Shown here in pieces: positions 1 through 9,246 of a DNA stretch of 64,000 bases (its first letter is position 1; each line of letters opens with the position of its first letter). A program made the position numbers and the translations under genes. The notes beneath the pieces are model-generated. The model searched no databases and was not told where the DNA came from. It worked only from the letters and a program-made list of their open reading frames with translations. The stretch lies in the NCBI GenBank assembly GCA_024958655.1, contig JANWUR010000005.1:131798-195797 (forward strand), given 5' to 3'. This DNA is from Cyanobium sp. FGCU6 (GTDB lineage: Bacteria; Cyanobacteriota; Cyanobacteriia; PCC-6307; Cyanobiaceae).

Positions 1-10
1 GATTGATGGA

Positions 11-3000
11 TTAAGAGTTAAGGGAAGGGCCCTGGGGGAGGCAGACCACACGGATCCCGACGTCGTTGCTGGCATAGCCTGGCCGGTTGCGGCTGCGGTG
101 AGCCGAGCGGCAGTCACCGGGGTTGTAGCTCCAGGAGCCGCCGCGCAGCAGCCTGCGTTGTTCATCACTCACATTGTCGTTCTGTTCCTTGTTTGCGGCT
201 GTATTTTTTCGCTCCGGCATGTTTTCCCAGGCGCTGCCATCCTTTGGTGCTCCCTCATAAGACTCATGCCAGTGATCCTGGCACCATTCCCGCACGTTGC
301 CGTGCATGTCATGCAGACCCCAGGCGCTGGCGGGGAACATCCCCACAGGAGTGGTCTGTTGTCGATACTCTCCCTTCGGACCGTTCGCATAGGTGGAGCT
401 GCCGTCGTAGTTGGCTAGCTCCGGTGTGATCGTGGCCCCAAAATGAAAGGACGTGGTCGTACCCGCTCGACAGGCGTATTCCCACTGCGCCTCGCTGGGG
501 AGGGTGTAATAGCGGCCTGTGCGTTGGCTCAGACGGTTGCAAAATTCGCTTGCATCCAGCCAGCTCACATTGTCGACGGGGCGCTGATCACTGGTGGTTT
601 CTCCCTCCAGCAGGGAAAAACGGCCGTCGCCGCCGTAACCACTGGCCTTTTGATTACTGCGCGGCTGAAAGAACGACGGCTCCGGGTCCAACTCCCGCCC
701 CCAGCTCTCGCCAGGCCGCTGCTTCCAGAGGGCCACCTGCCGCCACTGGGCCTGGGTGATCGGCGTTTGACTCATGAAGAAGCTCTCCAGCGTCACCTCA
801 TGCTGGGGGCCTTCGTCATCAAATCTCTCGGGTTCATCGGGGGGGGAGCCCATCAGAAAGCTACCCGCCGGGATCTCCACGAGGGTGAGAGCCAGAGGAT
901 CGGGCCGTTCTACGACAGCACCCAAGGGGAGGTGGTCGCGCTGCAGCGGTTCGTGAAAACCCCAGGCCGTTGCTTCCTGCGAAGAAAAACCCACCACTGG
1001 ATCGGGTCTTGGCAAGGGATCGGCGATCGCCTGCCACACCAGGATGCGCCCGTCTTCGGCTGAGGCGATGAGGCGGCCATCGGCAAGTAGCCCCAGAGCT
1101 TGCACAGGCTCACTGTTGCCCTCCAGGATCTGTTGGCAATCACCGTTGGCCAAATTCCAGATCCGGATCGTTCCATCACTGGAGGCGCTCGCCAGCAAAC
1201 CATTCGCCAGCATCAGCAGAGCCCTGATCCCGTCCTGATGGCCCTGGAAATCGGCCAAACAGGCACCACTGGAAGGATCCCAGAGGCGGATTGTGTGATC
1301 CTCGGAGCCCGAGGCGAGGCGGCCATCAGAAAGTACCGCCAATGTATTCACCGCCCCCTGATGCCCCTCAAGCATTGCCTCGGCGAGCCCTGTAGAGGAA
1401 TCCCAGAAGCGGATCGTTCCATCGTCATTGCCGAAAGACAGGCGGCCATCAGGGAGCACCGCCAGGGCGTTCACGCCGCTGTCCCGCCCCAGCACGGCCG
1501 ACGACCAGGAACCACCAGCCGTCTCCCTGACCTGGATGGTGGAATCACGGGAACCCGAAGCCAGGCGGCCATCAGGGAACACTGCCAGGGCCGTCACCCG
1601 GTCCTGATGCTCCTCGATCACCCCCAGGCAGGAGCCGCTGGCGAGATCCCAAAGCCGGATGGTGCGATCGCCAGAGCCCGAGGCCAGGCGCCCGTCTGGA
1701 AGCAGCGCAAGGGCGAACACCCCATCCCGATGCCCCCGCAACACTGGCGAGACGGAGCCACTGGCAGGGTCCCAGAGGCGGATGCCGCCATCGGCCGATC
1801 CCGCAGCGAGGCGACCATCCGGTAAACCGATCAGTGCCGTCACAGCGGCAGCAGCGCTCGGCTCCCTCAACACCATCTGGGGCGTGAAGGAACTTGCAAC
1901 AGCACGGCCGGGGCTGAACTGCGAAGCCACGCGTGCCGTGAGGAAAGTGATCCGTTGCAGCTCCAGCTGCACCAACCAGGCTGCGGTGATGGAGACCAGC
2001 TCGGTCTGCGGCACATCCACAACGGCGGCTGTTTCGAAAGCCACAGGCTGGAACTTCATCGAGGCGGGCCAGAGCGGCGTGGGGCCCCTGCCCCCTGCCG
2101 CACGCAACTGCCGCGCAATCTCACGGAAGGGCTGGCCTGGCAGGCGATCAAGCCTGTCCGCCGCGAGATTGGCGAAATGCGCCAACCCGGAAGCGTCCAC
2201 GCTTTCCGCTGCTCTCGGATCAGAGAGCAGGGTCTCAAAGGTGGGGCCTCTCCCCTGGCGTGCCAGGCGACGTTCCACCACATCGGTGATCGATTGAATC
2301 ACCGCCACTCGTGCCCTGGGCTCCAACTGCGGCTCCAGTAGGGTCTGAACGGCAGGCAGGAGCTCAAACTGCACCGCATCAGGGCCTATGGCCGCCTGCC
2401 CCTCTCGTCGGCACACAAGTCCGCTGACCAGAACCTCTGCCAGTGGCAAGGGGTCGCTCAGGTCAGGTAGTTCCGCAGCCATCAAGAGCCGCAGCACCGG
2501 CAACGTAAGCAGAGGTGCTGCGGCCATCAGCAATATCAGACGCTGGGCCTCGGGGCTTGCCTGTTGGCGAAACGTCTGCCAGAGAGATTCCGCCTCAGCA
2601 GCAGGATCATCAGAAGAACGTGGAGACGTTACGGGAGAGATTGGAATCTGTTGGCGGTCGGCAACAGGCATCACAGTCCCGCCAGTGCGGGCTAAGCCAT
2701 CACCCATCACCAGCGCACCCCAAGGTGCCAGATCGCGTGGATTCAGTGATAGCACCGGCAGCTTCAGCCCTGTGGGCATGGGTAGCTGTGAAGACCTCAG
2801 CCGCCGCCTTGGGTCAAGAGTGGAGACAGCAACCGCTTGGTAGCCACTGTTTGGCCCCAGACCCAGCCTGTTGCTCAGTGTGACTGCAATTCCACGTCGC
2901 AGGGCTGTACGCACGCGATAGCGGAGCGGCAAGGTATGCAGCACCGCCAGGGGTTGCCGCTCAGCAATCTGTTCAAGCCAGCGCGCCATTGAGCCATCCC

Positions 3001-3844
3001 ACCAGTGACGCCCCGCCGTATCGCTTAGAACCAGGGTGAGGAGCGTGGGTTGCGACGTGCGCTGGCCGATAGCTCGTTGATGGGTGGTGGGATCGAGGTG
3101 CTTCAGCTCGAACTGCAGCAACGACACACGCGCAAATGCCTGACTACTCGCCAATACGCGCTGGAATTCCTCTGCAAGCGGTTGCCATACCGCCATCGCC
3201 ACGCCGGCATCGAGCCAGATCTCAACATCCACAGCGGCAGACATGCGTGGCCGCAGAACGGGCCATGGCCGCCCCAGTTCAGCACTGCGTTCAGCTGTTC
3301 GCGGCTCATCCAGCACACGCCAGTGAGGATGGGGCTGTTTCTGAAGCAGTGGGCGCAAAGCCGCAAGAAGCGTCAGCGGACGCGACAGCATGGGCTCCTG
3401 CCGCAACAGCAGCGGTACAAATCCCTTGCGACGCCTCAGTCGTTCGCGTACATCGTCGTCATCGGGCAGCTGTGACTCGGCAAACAATCCAGCCGTGGGT
3501 TTCTCCTTCTCTCCGTCAGCCGATGGTGGCTCTGGGAAAGGCGTTGCTGCGAAAGGGTCCGGCGGTCGCTTGTCCAGACCATGCTCTGAACTTCTGATAC
3601 GTTCATCAGAGATGGTGCCTTCGGACTTCCCAATACCTTCAGGGTGATTCTCCTCACCGATAACCCTGTTTCCAGGATCAAGTTTGGCAGCAACAAACCG
3701 GTTCGGTATGGCACAGCCACTCATGCTGGCCTGTAGCCACAGCCAATCAGCGATGCCTCGTGCATCGCAGGGATCACCACCTTGATCTTCCCACCAGCCG
3801 AGCAGTGCTTCCAAATTTGCAGCGCACTGCTCAGCCACTGGCAC
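11..3844 (-). CDS. SAV_2336-like / WD40 / FGE-domain fusion protein
   Basis: The protein has 1277 aa. Residues 1 to about 600 resemble the SAV_2336 N-terminal family, a vWA-related module found beside MoxR ATPases (the WLDAGVAMAVW and LVLSDTAGRHWWDG stretches); this is family recall. Residues about 665-940 hold seven WD40 repeats, mostly ending in IRLWD or IRFWD, enough for one propeller. Residues about 965-1277 form a formylglycine-generating-enzyme (SUMF1) fold, with FLMGSPPDE near its start and LRGGSW near its end. The FGE part carries only one Cys near its GGSW motif, so I infer ligand binding rather than catalysis. The start overlaps the end of the MoxR gene by 14 nt, and this is the last gene of a minus-strand operon. 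It is probably the sensor or scaffold of a NTP-dependent conflict system. Domain calls for WD40 and FGE are firm; the N-terminal call is moderate. Confidence 0.8.
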   Translation of the reverse strand: MPVAEQCAANLEALLGWWEDQGGDPCDARGIADWLWLQASMSGCAIPNRFVAAKLDPGNRVIGEENHPEGIGKSEGTISDERIRSSEHGLDKRPPDPFAATPFPEPPSADGEKEKPTAGLFAESQLPDDDDVRERLRRRKGFVPLLLRQEPMLSRPLTLLAALRPLLQKQPHPHWRVLDEPRTAERSAELGRPWPVLRPRMSAAVDVEIWLDAGVAMAVWQPLAEEFQRVLASSQAFARVSLLQFELKHLDPTTHQRAIGQRTSQPTLLTLVLSDTAGRHWWDGSMARWLEQIAERQPLAVLHTLPLRYRVRTALRRGIAVTLSNRLGLGPNSGYQAVAVSTLDPRRRLRSSQLPMPTGLKLPVLSLNPRDLAPWGALVMGDGLARTGGTVMPVADRQQIPISPVTSPRSSDDPAAEAESLWQTFRQQASPEAQRLILLMAAAPLLTLPVLRLLMAAELPDLSDPLPLAEVLVSGLVCRREGQAAIGPDAVQFELLPAVQTLLEPQLEPRARVAVIQSITDVVERRLARQGRGPTFETLLSDPRAAESVDASGLAHFANLAADRLDRLPGQPFREIARQLRAAGGRGPTPLWPASMKFQPVAFETAAVVDVPQTELVSITAAWLVQLELQRITFLTARVASQFSPGRAVASSFTPQMVLREPSAAAAVTALIGLPDGRLAAGSADGGIRLWDPASGSVSPVLRGHRDGVFALALLPDGRLASGSGDRTIRLWDLASGSCLGVIEEHQDRVTALAVFPDGRLASGSRDSTIQVRETAGGSWSSAVLGRDSGVNALAVLPDGRLSFGNDDGTIRFWDSSTGLAEAMLEGHQGAVNTLAVLSDGRLASGSEDHTIRLWDPSSGACLADFQGHQDGIRALLMLANGLLASASSDGTIRIWNLANGDCQQILEGNSEPVQALGLLADGRLIASAEDGRILVWQAIADPLPRPDPVVGFSSQEATAWGFHEPLQRDHLPLGAVVERPDPLALTLVEIPAGSFLMGSPPDEPERFDDEGPQHEVTLESFFMSQTPITQAQWRQVALWKQRPGESWGRELDPEPSFFQPRSNQKASGYGGDGRFSLLEGETTSDQRPVDNVSWLDASEFCNRLSQRTGRYYTLPSEAQWEYACRAGTTTSFHFGATITPELANYDGSSTYANGPKGEYRQQTTPVGMFPASAWGLHDMHGNVREWCQDHWHESYEGAPKDGSAWENMPERKNTAANKEQNDNVSDEQRRLLRGGSWSYNPGDCRSAHRSRNRPGYASNDVGIRVVCLPQGPSLNS

Positions 3845-4910
3845 TCAAGCGCTTGAAGAGAATCTCTGCCAACGCTTTCATCTGTTCCTGGCTGGGTCGT
3901 CTATCCTCTGGCCCGCTGAGCAGATGCAGTGCATTGAGGAGTTGATCAGTCGCGCGGTCGAGCTGACCATCCTCACCGAGGAAATCATCAATTTGCTTTA
4001 AGGCAGTCTCCTCATCCAGCCCTTTCTTGGAGAGATCATCACCAAAGTGCTGACGTGCCACATCCAGCAAGGTTTCGCGGCGGGATGGGGTGGGCATCTC
4101 TACACGAATGCAGCGACGATGAAAGGCTGGTGGGAAGTCGCGCTCACGATTGGAGGTCATCACCACAATCGGAAAGGCTCGGCATTGCACGCGGCCCGCC
4201 TCAATCGAGGCGCGGCAGTCTGGATCGTCTGTATCCAGCTCGGCCTGATGACTGTTTGAAGCGCGTGCTTCACGGCGTAGCTGAGGAATTTCGAAAGACC
4301 CTTCCTCAAACAGATTCAAGAGTTCATTGGGCAATTGCAGATCCGACTTATCAATCTCGTCAATCAATAGCACTCGAGGCTCCTCAAAGGGCAAAAAAGC
4401 TGTTCCCAAAGGCCCAAGTGTGATGAACTCAGCCGTGCTTATCTCGCTACCGGGCTGAGATGCTCGCAGCCTGTCCAGCGCTTCGTAGCGATACAAACCT
4501 TCCTGCACTTCGCTACGAGGTGTGATTGGCCAGCACAGCACGCGACCCAACCCCAGCTCATGGGCAATGGCATAAGCGAGGCTAGTCTTCCCGCAGCCTG
4601 GGGTTCCTGTCACAAGCAGCGGGCGACGCAGATGAATGGCGGCATTCACCGCAAGGCGCACATCTTCGGCTTCCTGCGTGAGTACCTCACCATTGGCCCG
4701 TGGCAAGCGAAAAACCCTGCCACGGTCCTGCTGTTTCACAGGCATCGGTGGTGGTGTGTATGGCGACTCAGCCTTTACCTCAAAGCAACGCCATGGTGGC
4801 GGATCGGGCAGCTTCACCTTGGCAGGTTCAGCGTTCTTGATAGCCTTTGAATTGGTGAAAACACCCCAAGGCTGGAGAGAAGCATCACCGTGGTTTGACG
4901 TTGGTGACAT
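3831..4910 (-). CDS. MoxR-type AAA+ ATPase
   Basis: The protein has 359 aa, a normal MoxR length. Walker A is GTPGCGKTS near residue 105 and Walker B is VLLIDEIDKSD. A sensor-1 stretch reads VMTSNRERDFP and is followed by an HRRC arginine-finger region. MoxR proteins are AAA+ remodelling ATPases that usually act on vWA-domain partners. Here the gene sits between a TIR-VMAP gene (7 nt upstream) and the SAV_2336-like/WD40 gene (14-nt overlap), which matches the ternary vWA-MoxR-VMAP conflict systems described from comparative genomics. The likely role is the NTP-driven switch that couples sensing to effector release. The AAA+ assignment is secure; the pathway role is inferred from neighbours. 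Confidence 0.88.
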   Translation of the reverse strand: MSPTSNHGDASLQPWGVFTNSKAIKNAEPAKVKLPDPPPWRCFEVKAESPYTPPPMPVKQQDRGRVFRLPRANGEVLTQEAEDVRLAVNAAIHLRRPLLVTGTPGCGKTSLAYAIAHELGLGRVLCWPITPRSEVQEGLYRYEALDRLRASQPGSEISTAEFITLGPLGTAFLPFEEPRVLLIDEIDKSDLQLPNELLNLFEEGSFEIPQLRREARASNSHQAELDTDDPDCRASIEAGRVQCRAFPIVVMTSNRERDFPPAFHRRCIRVEMPTPSRRETLLDVARQHFGDDLSKKGLDEETALKQIDDFLGEDGQLDRATDQLLNALHLLSGPEDRRPSQEQMKALAEILFKRLSASG

Positions 4911-4916
4911 AAGGAT

Positions 4917-6569
4917 TTAGGGGCTGACGAGGTCGCTGGCGGTTGCGGCAGAAGCAGGGGCGCGGCTGGGGTGATCCATCAGAAAAACCAGGTCGTGAAT
5001 GAGAGGATGGTTGGCAAGACTTCTGCGCCGGATCGCAATTTCCTCAAACCGCGCGCATTCGCATGCTACACCGTCTCCATGCTGATGTCCGTTTAATGCT
5101 GACCCGTAAAGTGCCAAATAATCATGAATCTCCTGTTCCGTTCTCGCCGGTAGGCCATGATGGCACCAGATCGCTACAGGAACCATAGAGAGCTGCATAG
5201 CATCGAGCCAGTCAAGTCTGAGATTCTCATCCTCATCCAGGGGATGAAGCCGCTTGATAGCAACACACATTTCGCTTGTTTCGACGGCATACACATTGTC
5301 TACTGAGTCAGCGGCACTACCGGAAAGCCATACACCTTCTCCTGTGGCCAAAAGGCGATGCTTCTGCTCGAGTAGAGCCAAGGAGGAACAGAATGCAGGA
5401 TCTGAGAAGCGATCCCAGCAGCGCATAACAAAAGAGATCATTGCCGGCAAAGCCCTCGCTTGGCCGACTCGGCTTCGTCGGTCTTTAATTCTTAGAGTAC
5501 TCCAGGAAAAGGCGAGTAGCTCAAGGGGAAGAAAGAGTTCCACGACACAAGAGCCCCCAAAGCGCCTGGCTTGAACCCAATCAACCGTGATCTGCATCAA
5601 GTCGGCGAGGGAAATAAATCCCAGCCCAGGGAGTACATCGGAAGGGACTGAGGCTTCTGCCGTTGCTTTAACAATCTCTCCAATCGGAGCAGGACTCTTT
5701 TTGTCTCCAATAGAACAAGGCTCATAATGTTCTCGATCAGGGCTCTTAAGATAAGGCTGCCAATTGTAGAGAGGCTCGATGGATTCTCCACTGGAACCAT
5801 GGGCCCGTTCCAGAACAATGGCTAAATAATGGATTTGGTTGTTTATGTTTTGTGAGTCAATATCCTGTCCGTTATTACCACTCTGCAACAACAACGGATC
5901 CATCGCCGCGGCAAAACCTTGTTTTTCCTGCAAGCGTTCCTTCACAAGCGTTCGGATCTTGCTGAAATCGGACTCGCTGATTGCTTCTGCACCCCTAGGC
6001 ATTGCCCGAATGCGTAGAGCCCTGATGAGATCCGGGAGCTTGGCAACAAGTTCTTCAAACCTGTCTACATCTTGCCAGGAATCAGGATTGTGTTTGCGAT
6101 CTGGATCCCGCCTGACAAGCCTCTCTCGCTTCTTCTTCGCACGCAAACTCCAGTACTCGTCCAAATCCTCGTCGTCATCCAAGTCAGGCAATGCATCATC
6201 AAGAATCAGCGCTAGAACATCTTGGCCAAATTCTTCTGCACTGCAATCGCGTCGTCGAAAAGCCTGTAAGAGCTCATCTTTCATGCACCAATCCGAGCGC
6301 AGAGACTTCTTGCTGATCACAGCGATGATGAGCTGGCTCTTTGCGATATCGGCGGCAAAGGCTTCGATTGAATCGCCGGTTTTCACCAGCTGCTTATCTC
6401 GACCAACACTAATCCCATCCTCTTCGGCAAGCTTGGCGCACAGGGCATTGACAATCTGCTCTCGGTCAGGATGTTCAATTGTCTGCTCACCAGTCTGATC
6501 GGCTGGCACTCGATTGTTCCATGCATAGGAGACATAGACCAGAGGCTTCACAGTCGGAGGGATTGGCAT
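4917..6569 (-). CDS. TIR-domain VMAP-like effector protein
   Basis: The protein has 550 aa. Residues about 8-150 look like a TIR domain: LVYVSYAWNN opens the fold, LIIAVISKKSLRSDWCMKDE carries the WC motif with acidic residues near the usual catalytic glutamate, and an acidic insert follows. The C-terminal half (about 300-540) contains VVELFLPLELLAFSW, resembling the VMAP-C domain of vWA-MoxR-associated proteins. Bacterial TIR domains commonly hydrolyse NAD+ to cause abortive infection, so this is the probable toxic effector. It lies 7 nt upstream of the MoxR gene in the same direction. Base composition is more AT-rich than the flanking genes, which suggests separate ancestry. The TIR call is fairly firm; the VMAP-C call comes from recalled motif similarity. 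Confidence 0.72.
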   Translation of the reverse strand: MPIPPTVKPLVYVSYAWNNRVPADQTGEQTIEHPDREQIVNALCAKLAEEDGISVGRDKQLVKTGDSIEAFAADIAKSQLIIAVISKKSLRSDWCMKDELLQAFRRRDCSAEEFGQDVLALILDDALPDLDDDEDLDEYWSLRAKKKRERLVRRDPDRKHNPDSWQDVDRFEELVAKLPDLIRALRIRAMPRGAEAISESDFSKIRTLVKERLQEKQGFAAAMDPLLLQSGNNGQDIDSQNINNQIHYLAIVLERAHGSSGESIEPLYNWQPYLKSPDREHYEPCSIGDKKSPAPIGEIVKATAEASVPSDVLPGLGFISLADLMQITVDWVQARRFGGSCVVELFLPLELLAFSWSTLRIKDRRSRVGQARALPAMISFVMRCWDRFSDPAFCSSLALLEQKHRLLATGEGVWLSGSAADSVDNVYAVETSEMCVAIKRLHPLDEDENLRLDWLDAMQLSMVPVAIWCHHGLPARTEQEIHDYLALYGSALNGHQHGDGVACECARFEEIAIRRRSLANHPLIHDLVFLMDHPSRAPASAATASDLVSP

Positions 6570-6651
6570 CAGACGTTTTCCTCCCGCTCCTTGCCCAAAG
6601 GGGAGGTGTCATCGCCACAGGCATAGGAGATGTAGGCGGCAGGCATTGTCA

Positions 6652-7944
6652 TCAGGCTGGCTTCTCCGTCGCCCGGGACGCCAACTGCCTTTGCACGGCT
6701 TCGAGAAGCTGGTCGCGCCGATTGATCACGGCCAGCGCTCCCGCTTCCAGGGCTTGGCGGGTGCGTTCATCACTCAGCACACCCACATAAAAGATCACGG
6801 GGATGACGATCCCCTTGGCCCGCAGCAGCGGCAACAACCGCAGGCCGGCCTCTGGATCATCGCCCTGGCGCAGGTCGGAGAGCAGCAGATCCACAGGTGC
6901 GGAAGCCGCCAGCAGCTCGATCGCCTCCTCTGGGCTGGAGGCCAGCAGCACCGTCACACCCTCGACCGCCAAGGCGGCCCTTTCGCCGCGATTGTTGTCG
7001 GGATGGTCATCGATCCAGAGCACCAGGGCCTGGCGAGCTGAACGATCACGATCGGGTGGCGCCAGCGACGGGCTCGCCAGCACGGGCGGAGGGGAACCCG
7101 GCAGACACACCACCCGAAAGCCCACAATCGCCGGCTCGCGGGACTGCGCGGGCAGGCGGTAGCGGCAGGCGGAGCGGGCATCGCTGGGTGGATCGCTCCA
7201 GGCGCCGCCGCGCACCACCCGATCGGCCGTCGCAGGGGCGTTGGCCTCAATCCAGGCGGAGCCATCCGTGGGTGCGCCGCGATAGATCTCATGCCAATGA
7301 TCCAGGCACCACTCCCACACATTGCCGTGCATGTCGTGCAGGCCCCAGGGATTAGCAGGGTGGTGCTGCACGGGGGTGGTCTGCTGCCTCTGCGCACGGG
7401 GATCCTCAACTGACTCACTGGGGTAGCGCAGGGTGGCGAGCTCAGCCAGCAGCTCCGACCCGAACGCATAGGGCGTGCTGCTGCCCGCACGGCAGGCGTA
7501 TTCCCATTGCGCCTCGCTGGGCAGGGTGTAGTGGCGACCCGTGCGCTGGCTGAGCCGCCTACAGAACTCCGTCGCCTCATCCCAGCTGATCTGCTCCACC
7601 GGTCGCTGGCATGGGTTGGACTCTCCTTTGCCCAGCTGCGCTTGCTCCCCCTGAAATAGAGCCGGGTTCTCAGGCAATGGGAGTGACCAATCCTCCCCTG
7701 ACCGCGGCTCCCACCTGGCCACCACCTGCCATTGCGCTTGGGTGATTGGTGTGCTGGCCATCAGGAACTCCTGGATCTGCACCTCATGCACGGGGCCCTC
7801 ATCGTCATCCCGGCCGCGCTCGTGGTCGGGTGAGCCCATCTCAAAGCGACCTGCTGGAATGCGCAGCATCGTGAGCGCCTGTCCAGAGCCCAGAGGTTCG
7901 ATGAACGCCTGGGTGGTGCTCTGCCAGCGCAACAGCTGGGGCAT
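6652..7944 (-). CDS. FGE-domain protein fused to a receiver-like domain
   Basis: The protein has 430 aa. Residues about 25-285 are a formylglycine-generating-enzyme/SUMF1 fold with FEMGSPDHE, HYTLPSEAQWEYACRAG, GNVWEWCLDHW and VVRGGAWSD. Residues about 305-425 resemble a response-regulator receiver: LVLWIDDHPDNN supplies the acidic pocket and LLLSDLRQGDD the phosphoacceptor strand, but the usual lysine is replaced in the INRRDQL stretch. The FGE part lacks the paired cysteines of catalytic FGEs. An FGE-receiver fusion is unusual. It lies 3 nt downstream of the RipA-like membrane gene and 82 nt upstream of the TIR-VMAP gene, so it probably belongs to the same operon. A sensory or scaffold role is inferred. 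Confidence 0.78.
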   Translation of the reverse strand: MPQLLRWQSTTQAFIEPLGSGQALTMLRIPAGRFEMGSPDHERGRDDDEGPVHEVQIQEFLMASTPITQAQWQVVARWEPRSGEDWSLPLPENPALFQGEQAQLGKGESNPCQRPVEQISWDEATEFCRRLSQRTGRHYTLPSEAQWEYACRAGSSTPYAFGSELLAELATLRYPSESVEDPRAQRQQTTPVQHHPANPWGLHDMHGNVWEWCLDHWHEIYRGAPTDGSAWIEANAPATADRVVRGGAWSDPPSDARSACRYRLPAQSREPAIVGFRVVCLPGSPPPVLASPSLAPPDRDRSARQALVLWIDDHPDNNRGERAALAVEGVTVLLASSPEEAIELLAASAPVDLLLSDLRQGDDPEAGLRLLPLLRAKGIVIPVIFYVGVLSDERTRQALEAGALAVINRRDQLLEAVQRQLASRATEKPA

Positions 7945-7947
7945 CCT

Positions 7948-8508
7948 TCAGCTCCCCCCAGCCACCGGCCCCTGCCCGCCGAGCAACACAGCCAGCAACA
8001 GCAGCAAATAAAGCAGCCCAAACAGGCGTGGCACCCAGTTTTCCACGTGGGTGAGCGGCAGATAACGTCTGGGGTCCTTGCCTTCGCCCAAGGCCTTCCA
8101 TTCGGCGGCGTAGGGCGCTGCGGGCAGCAGGGTTTCCAGGTCCAGAATCACCGCATACTTGCCGCTGTTGAGCTGGCGATAGCTGCGCACGATGCGCCAC
8201 CAGACAAAACAGAGCACCAGCAGGGCAATGATCGGCAACGCCCCGGTGAAGCCGCTGATGATCCTGTCTTTCGCCAGATTGGCGAACACGGTCAGCAGAC
8301 CGGTGTTCACCGCCAGAAAAAACGTATTGGCCTGCATGCGCCGCGCACTCACCCGATCGGCCATCTCCACAGCCAGCTTGTATTGATCAAACAGGTGTTG
8401 GCGATAGCAATCGCCATAGTCAGCTTCCGAGGCCTGCAGCAGGCTCGGCTGCAGAGGATCAGGCCCAGCGGATAGGGGATCAGCGGACACGGCGGCAGGC
8501 CAGCGCAT
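7948..8508 (-). CDS. RipA-like membrane protein
   Basis: Starting at the ATG at 8508 gives 186 aa; an in-frame upstream extension looks non-conserved and runs antisense to the divergent gene. The stretch YKLAVEMADRVSARRMQANT precedes a first membrane segment (FFLAVNTGLLTVFANL). Further hydrophobic segments are LPIIALLVLCFVWW and a C-terminal LLYLLLLLAVLLGG. This pattern recalls the RipA-family octameric membrane proteins, which occur with other defence and signalling genes. It is the first gene of the minus-strand conflict operon, 3 nt before the FGE-receiver gene. A membrane sensor or pore-like component is possible but unproven. Confidence 0.65.
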   Translation of the reverse strand: MRWPAAVSADPLSAGPDPLQPSLLQASEADYGDCYRQHLFDQYKLAVEMADRVSARRMQANTFFLAVNTGLLTVFANLAKDRIISGFTGALPIIALLVLCFVWWRIVRSYRQLNSGKYAVILDLETLLPAAPYAAEWKALGEGKDPRRYLPLTHVENWVPRLFGLLYLLLLLAVLLGGQGPVAGGS

Positions 8509-8698
8509 GGGTGATCGCAGCACAGGGTAAGCCGTTCCAGCGACCCGGCCAGCCAGCCAGTCTGCCGTGCCACGGCCTGCACCCGGCCTGGCGCGCGAAT
8601 CGCACTGGGATGGAGCCGCCCCCGCTGGGGTTGAGACAGCTGGTGGCACTCACTCATGGGAGCCATCCGACCAGCTCCCATCCGTACCCTGCTGCGCC

Positions 8699-9244
8699 GT
8701 GCCTGCACCATCCTCAGCCCCGGCATCACCGGCCGAGACCAGCGAGCTGCCGCCGCTTCCGCCAGACTCAACTCTGGCGCAACCACCCTGGCCGAGCCTT
8801 GATCGGCTTGGGCTGCTTCAGGCCTTCGGCGGCCTGATCCTCGGCCTGATCGCCCTGCTCACCTCCTATGGCCACATCACCCTCGGAGGCCGCACCCTCC
8901 CACTCCCCCAGCCATGGGGAATCCCTTGCATCGCTGCCTCGGTGGCGACAGTTTTTGTCGATGCTCAACTGGCGACGCGATCCCGGCTACGAGCAGCGGG
9001 TGATGCAGCACAAGCTGCGGATGCAACAGCTCGAGAGCGAAATCTTGCAAGTGAGGAAAGACAGCGAGCAGATCGAGAAAGAAATCGAGCAGCTGAGGCG
9101 CGAGAACGCCAGAGAGAAAGCCTTGAGCGCCTTGATCAGGCAGCGCTGCTTTCCGGCCGAGTCCAGCTCGATCCCTCCGCCGGCAACCGTGAGCGATTGC
9201 GGATCTTCCTTGAGCTGATGGGGCGGCGGGCCTGGGGAAGCTGA
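8699..9244 (+). CDS. Coiled-coil membrane protein, copy 1
   Basis: I chose the GTG start at 8699 (182 aa) because the paralogue at 11929-12519 also begins GTG-CCT. A short proline-rich N-terminus leads to one or two hydrophobic segments (FGGLILGLIALLTSY and IPCIAASVATVF). A highly charged Arg/Glu coiled coil of about 60 residues and a conserved tail (LRIFLELMG) follow. I recognise no family. It is transcribed divergently from the RipA-like gene, about 190 bp away. Its paralogue is likewise divergent from a TIR-FGE gene, so the unit may travel with these conflict clusters. It may be a membrane-anchored partner. Confidence 0.5.
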   Translation: MPAPSSAPASPAETSELPPLPPDSTLAQPPWPSLDRLGLLQAFGGLILGLIALLTSYGHITLGGRTLPLPQPWGIPCIAASVATVFVDAQLATRSRLRAAGDAAQAADATARERNLASEERQRADRERNRAAEARERQRESLERLDQAALLSGRVQLDPSAGNRERLRIFLELMGRRAWGS

Positions 9245-9246
9245 GG

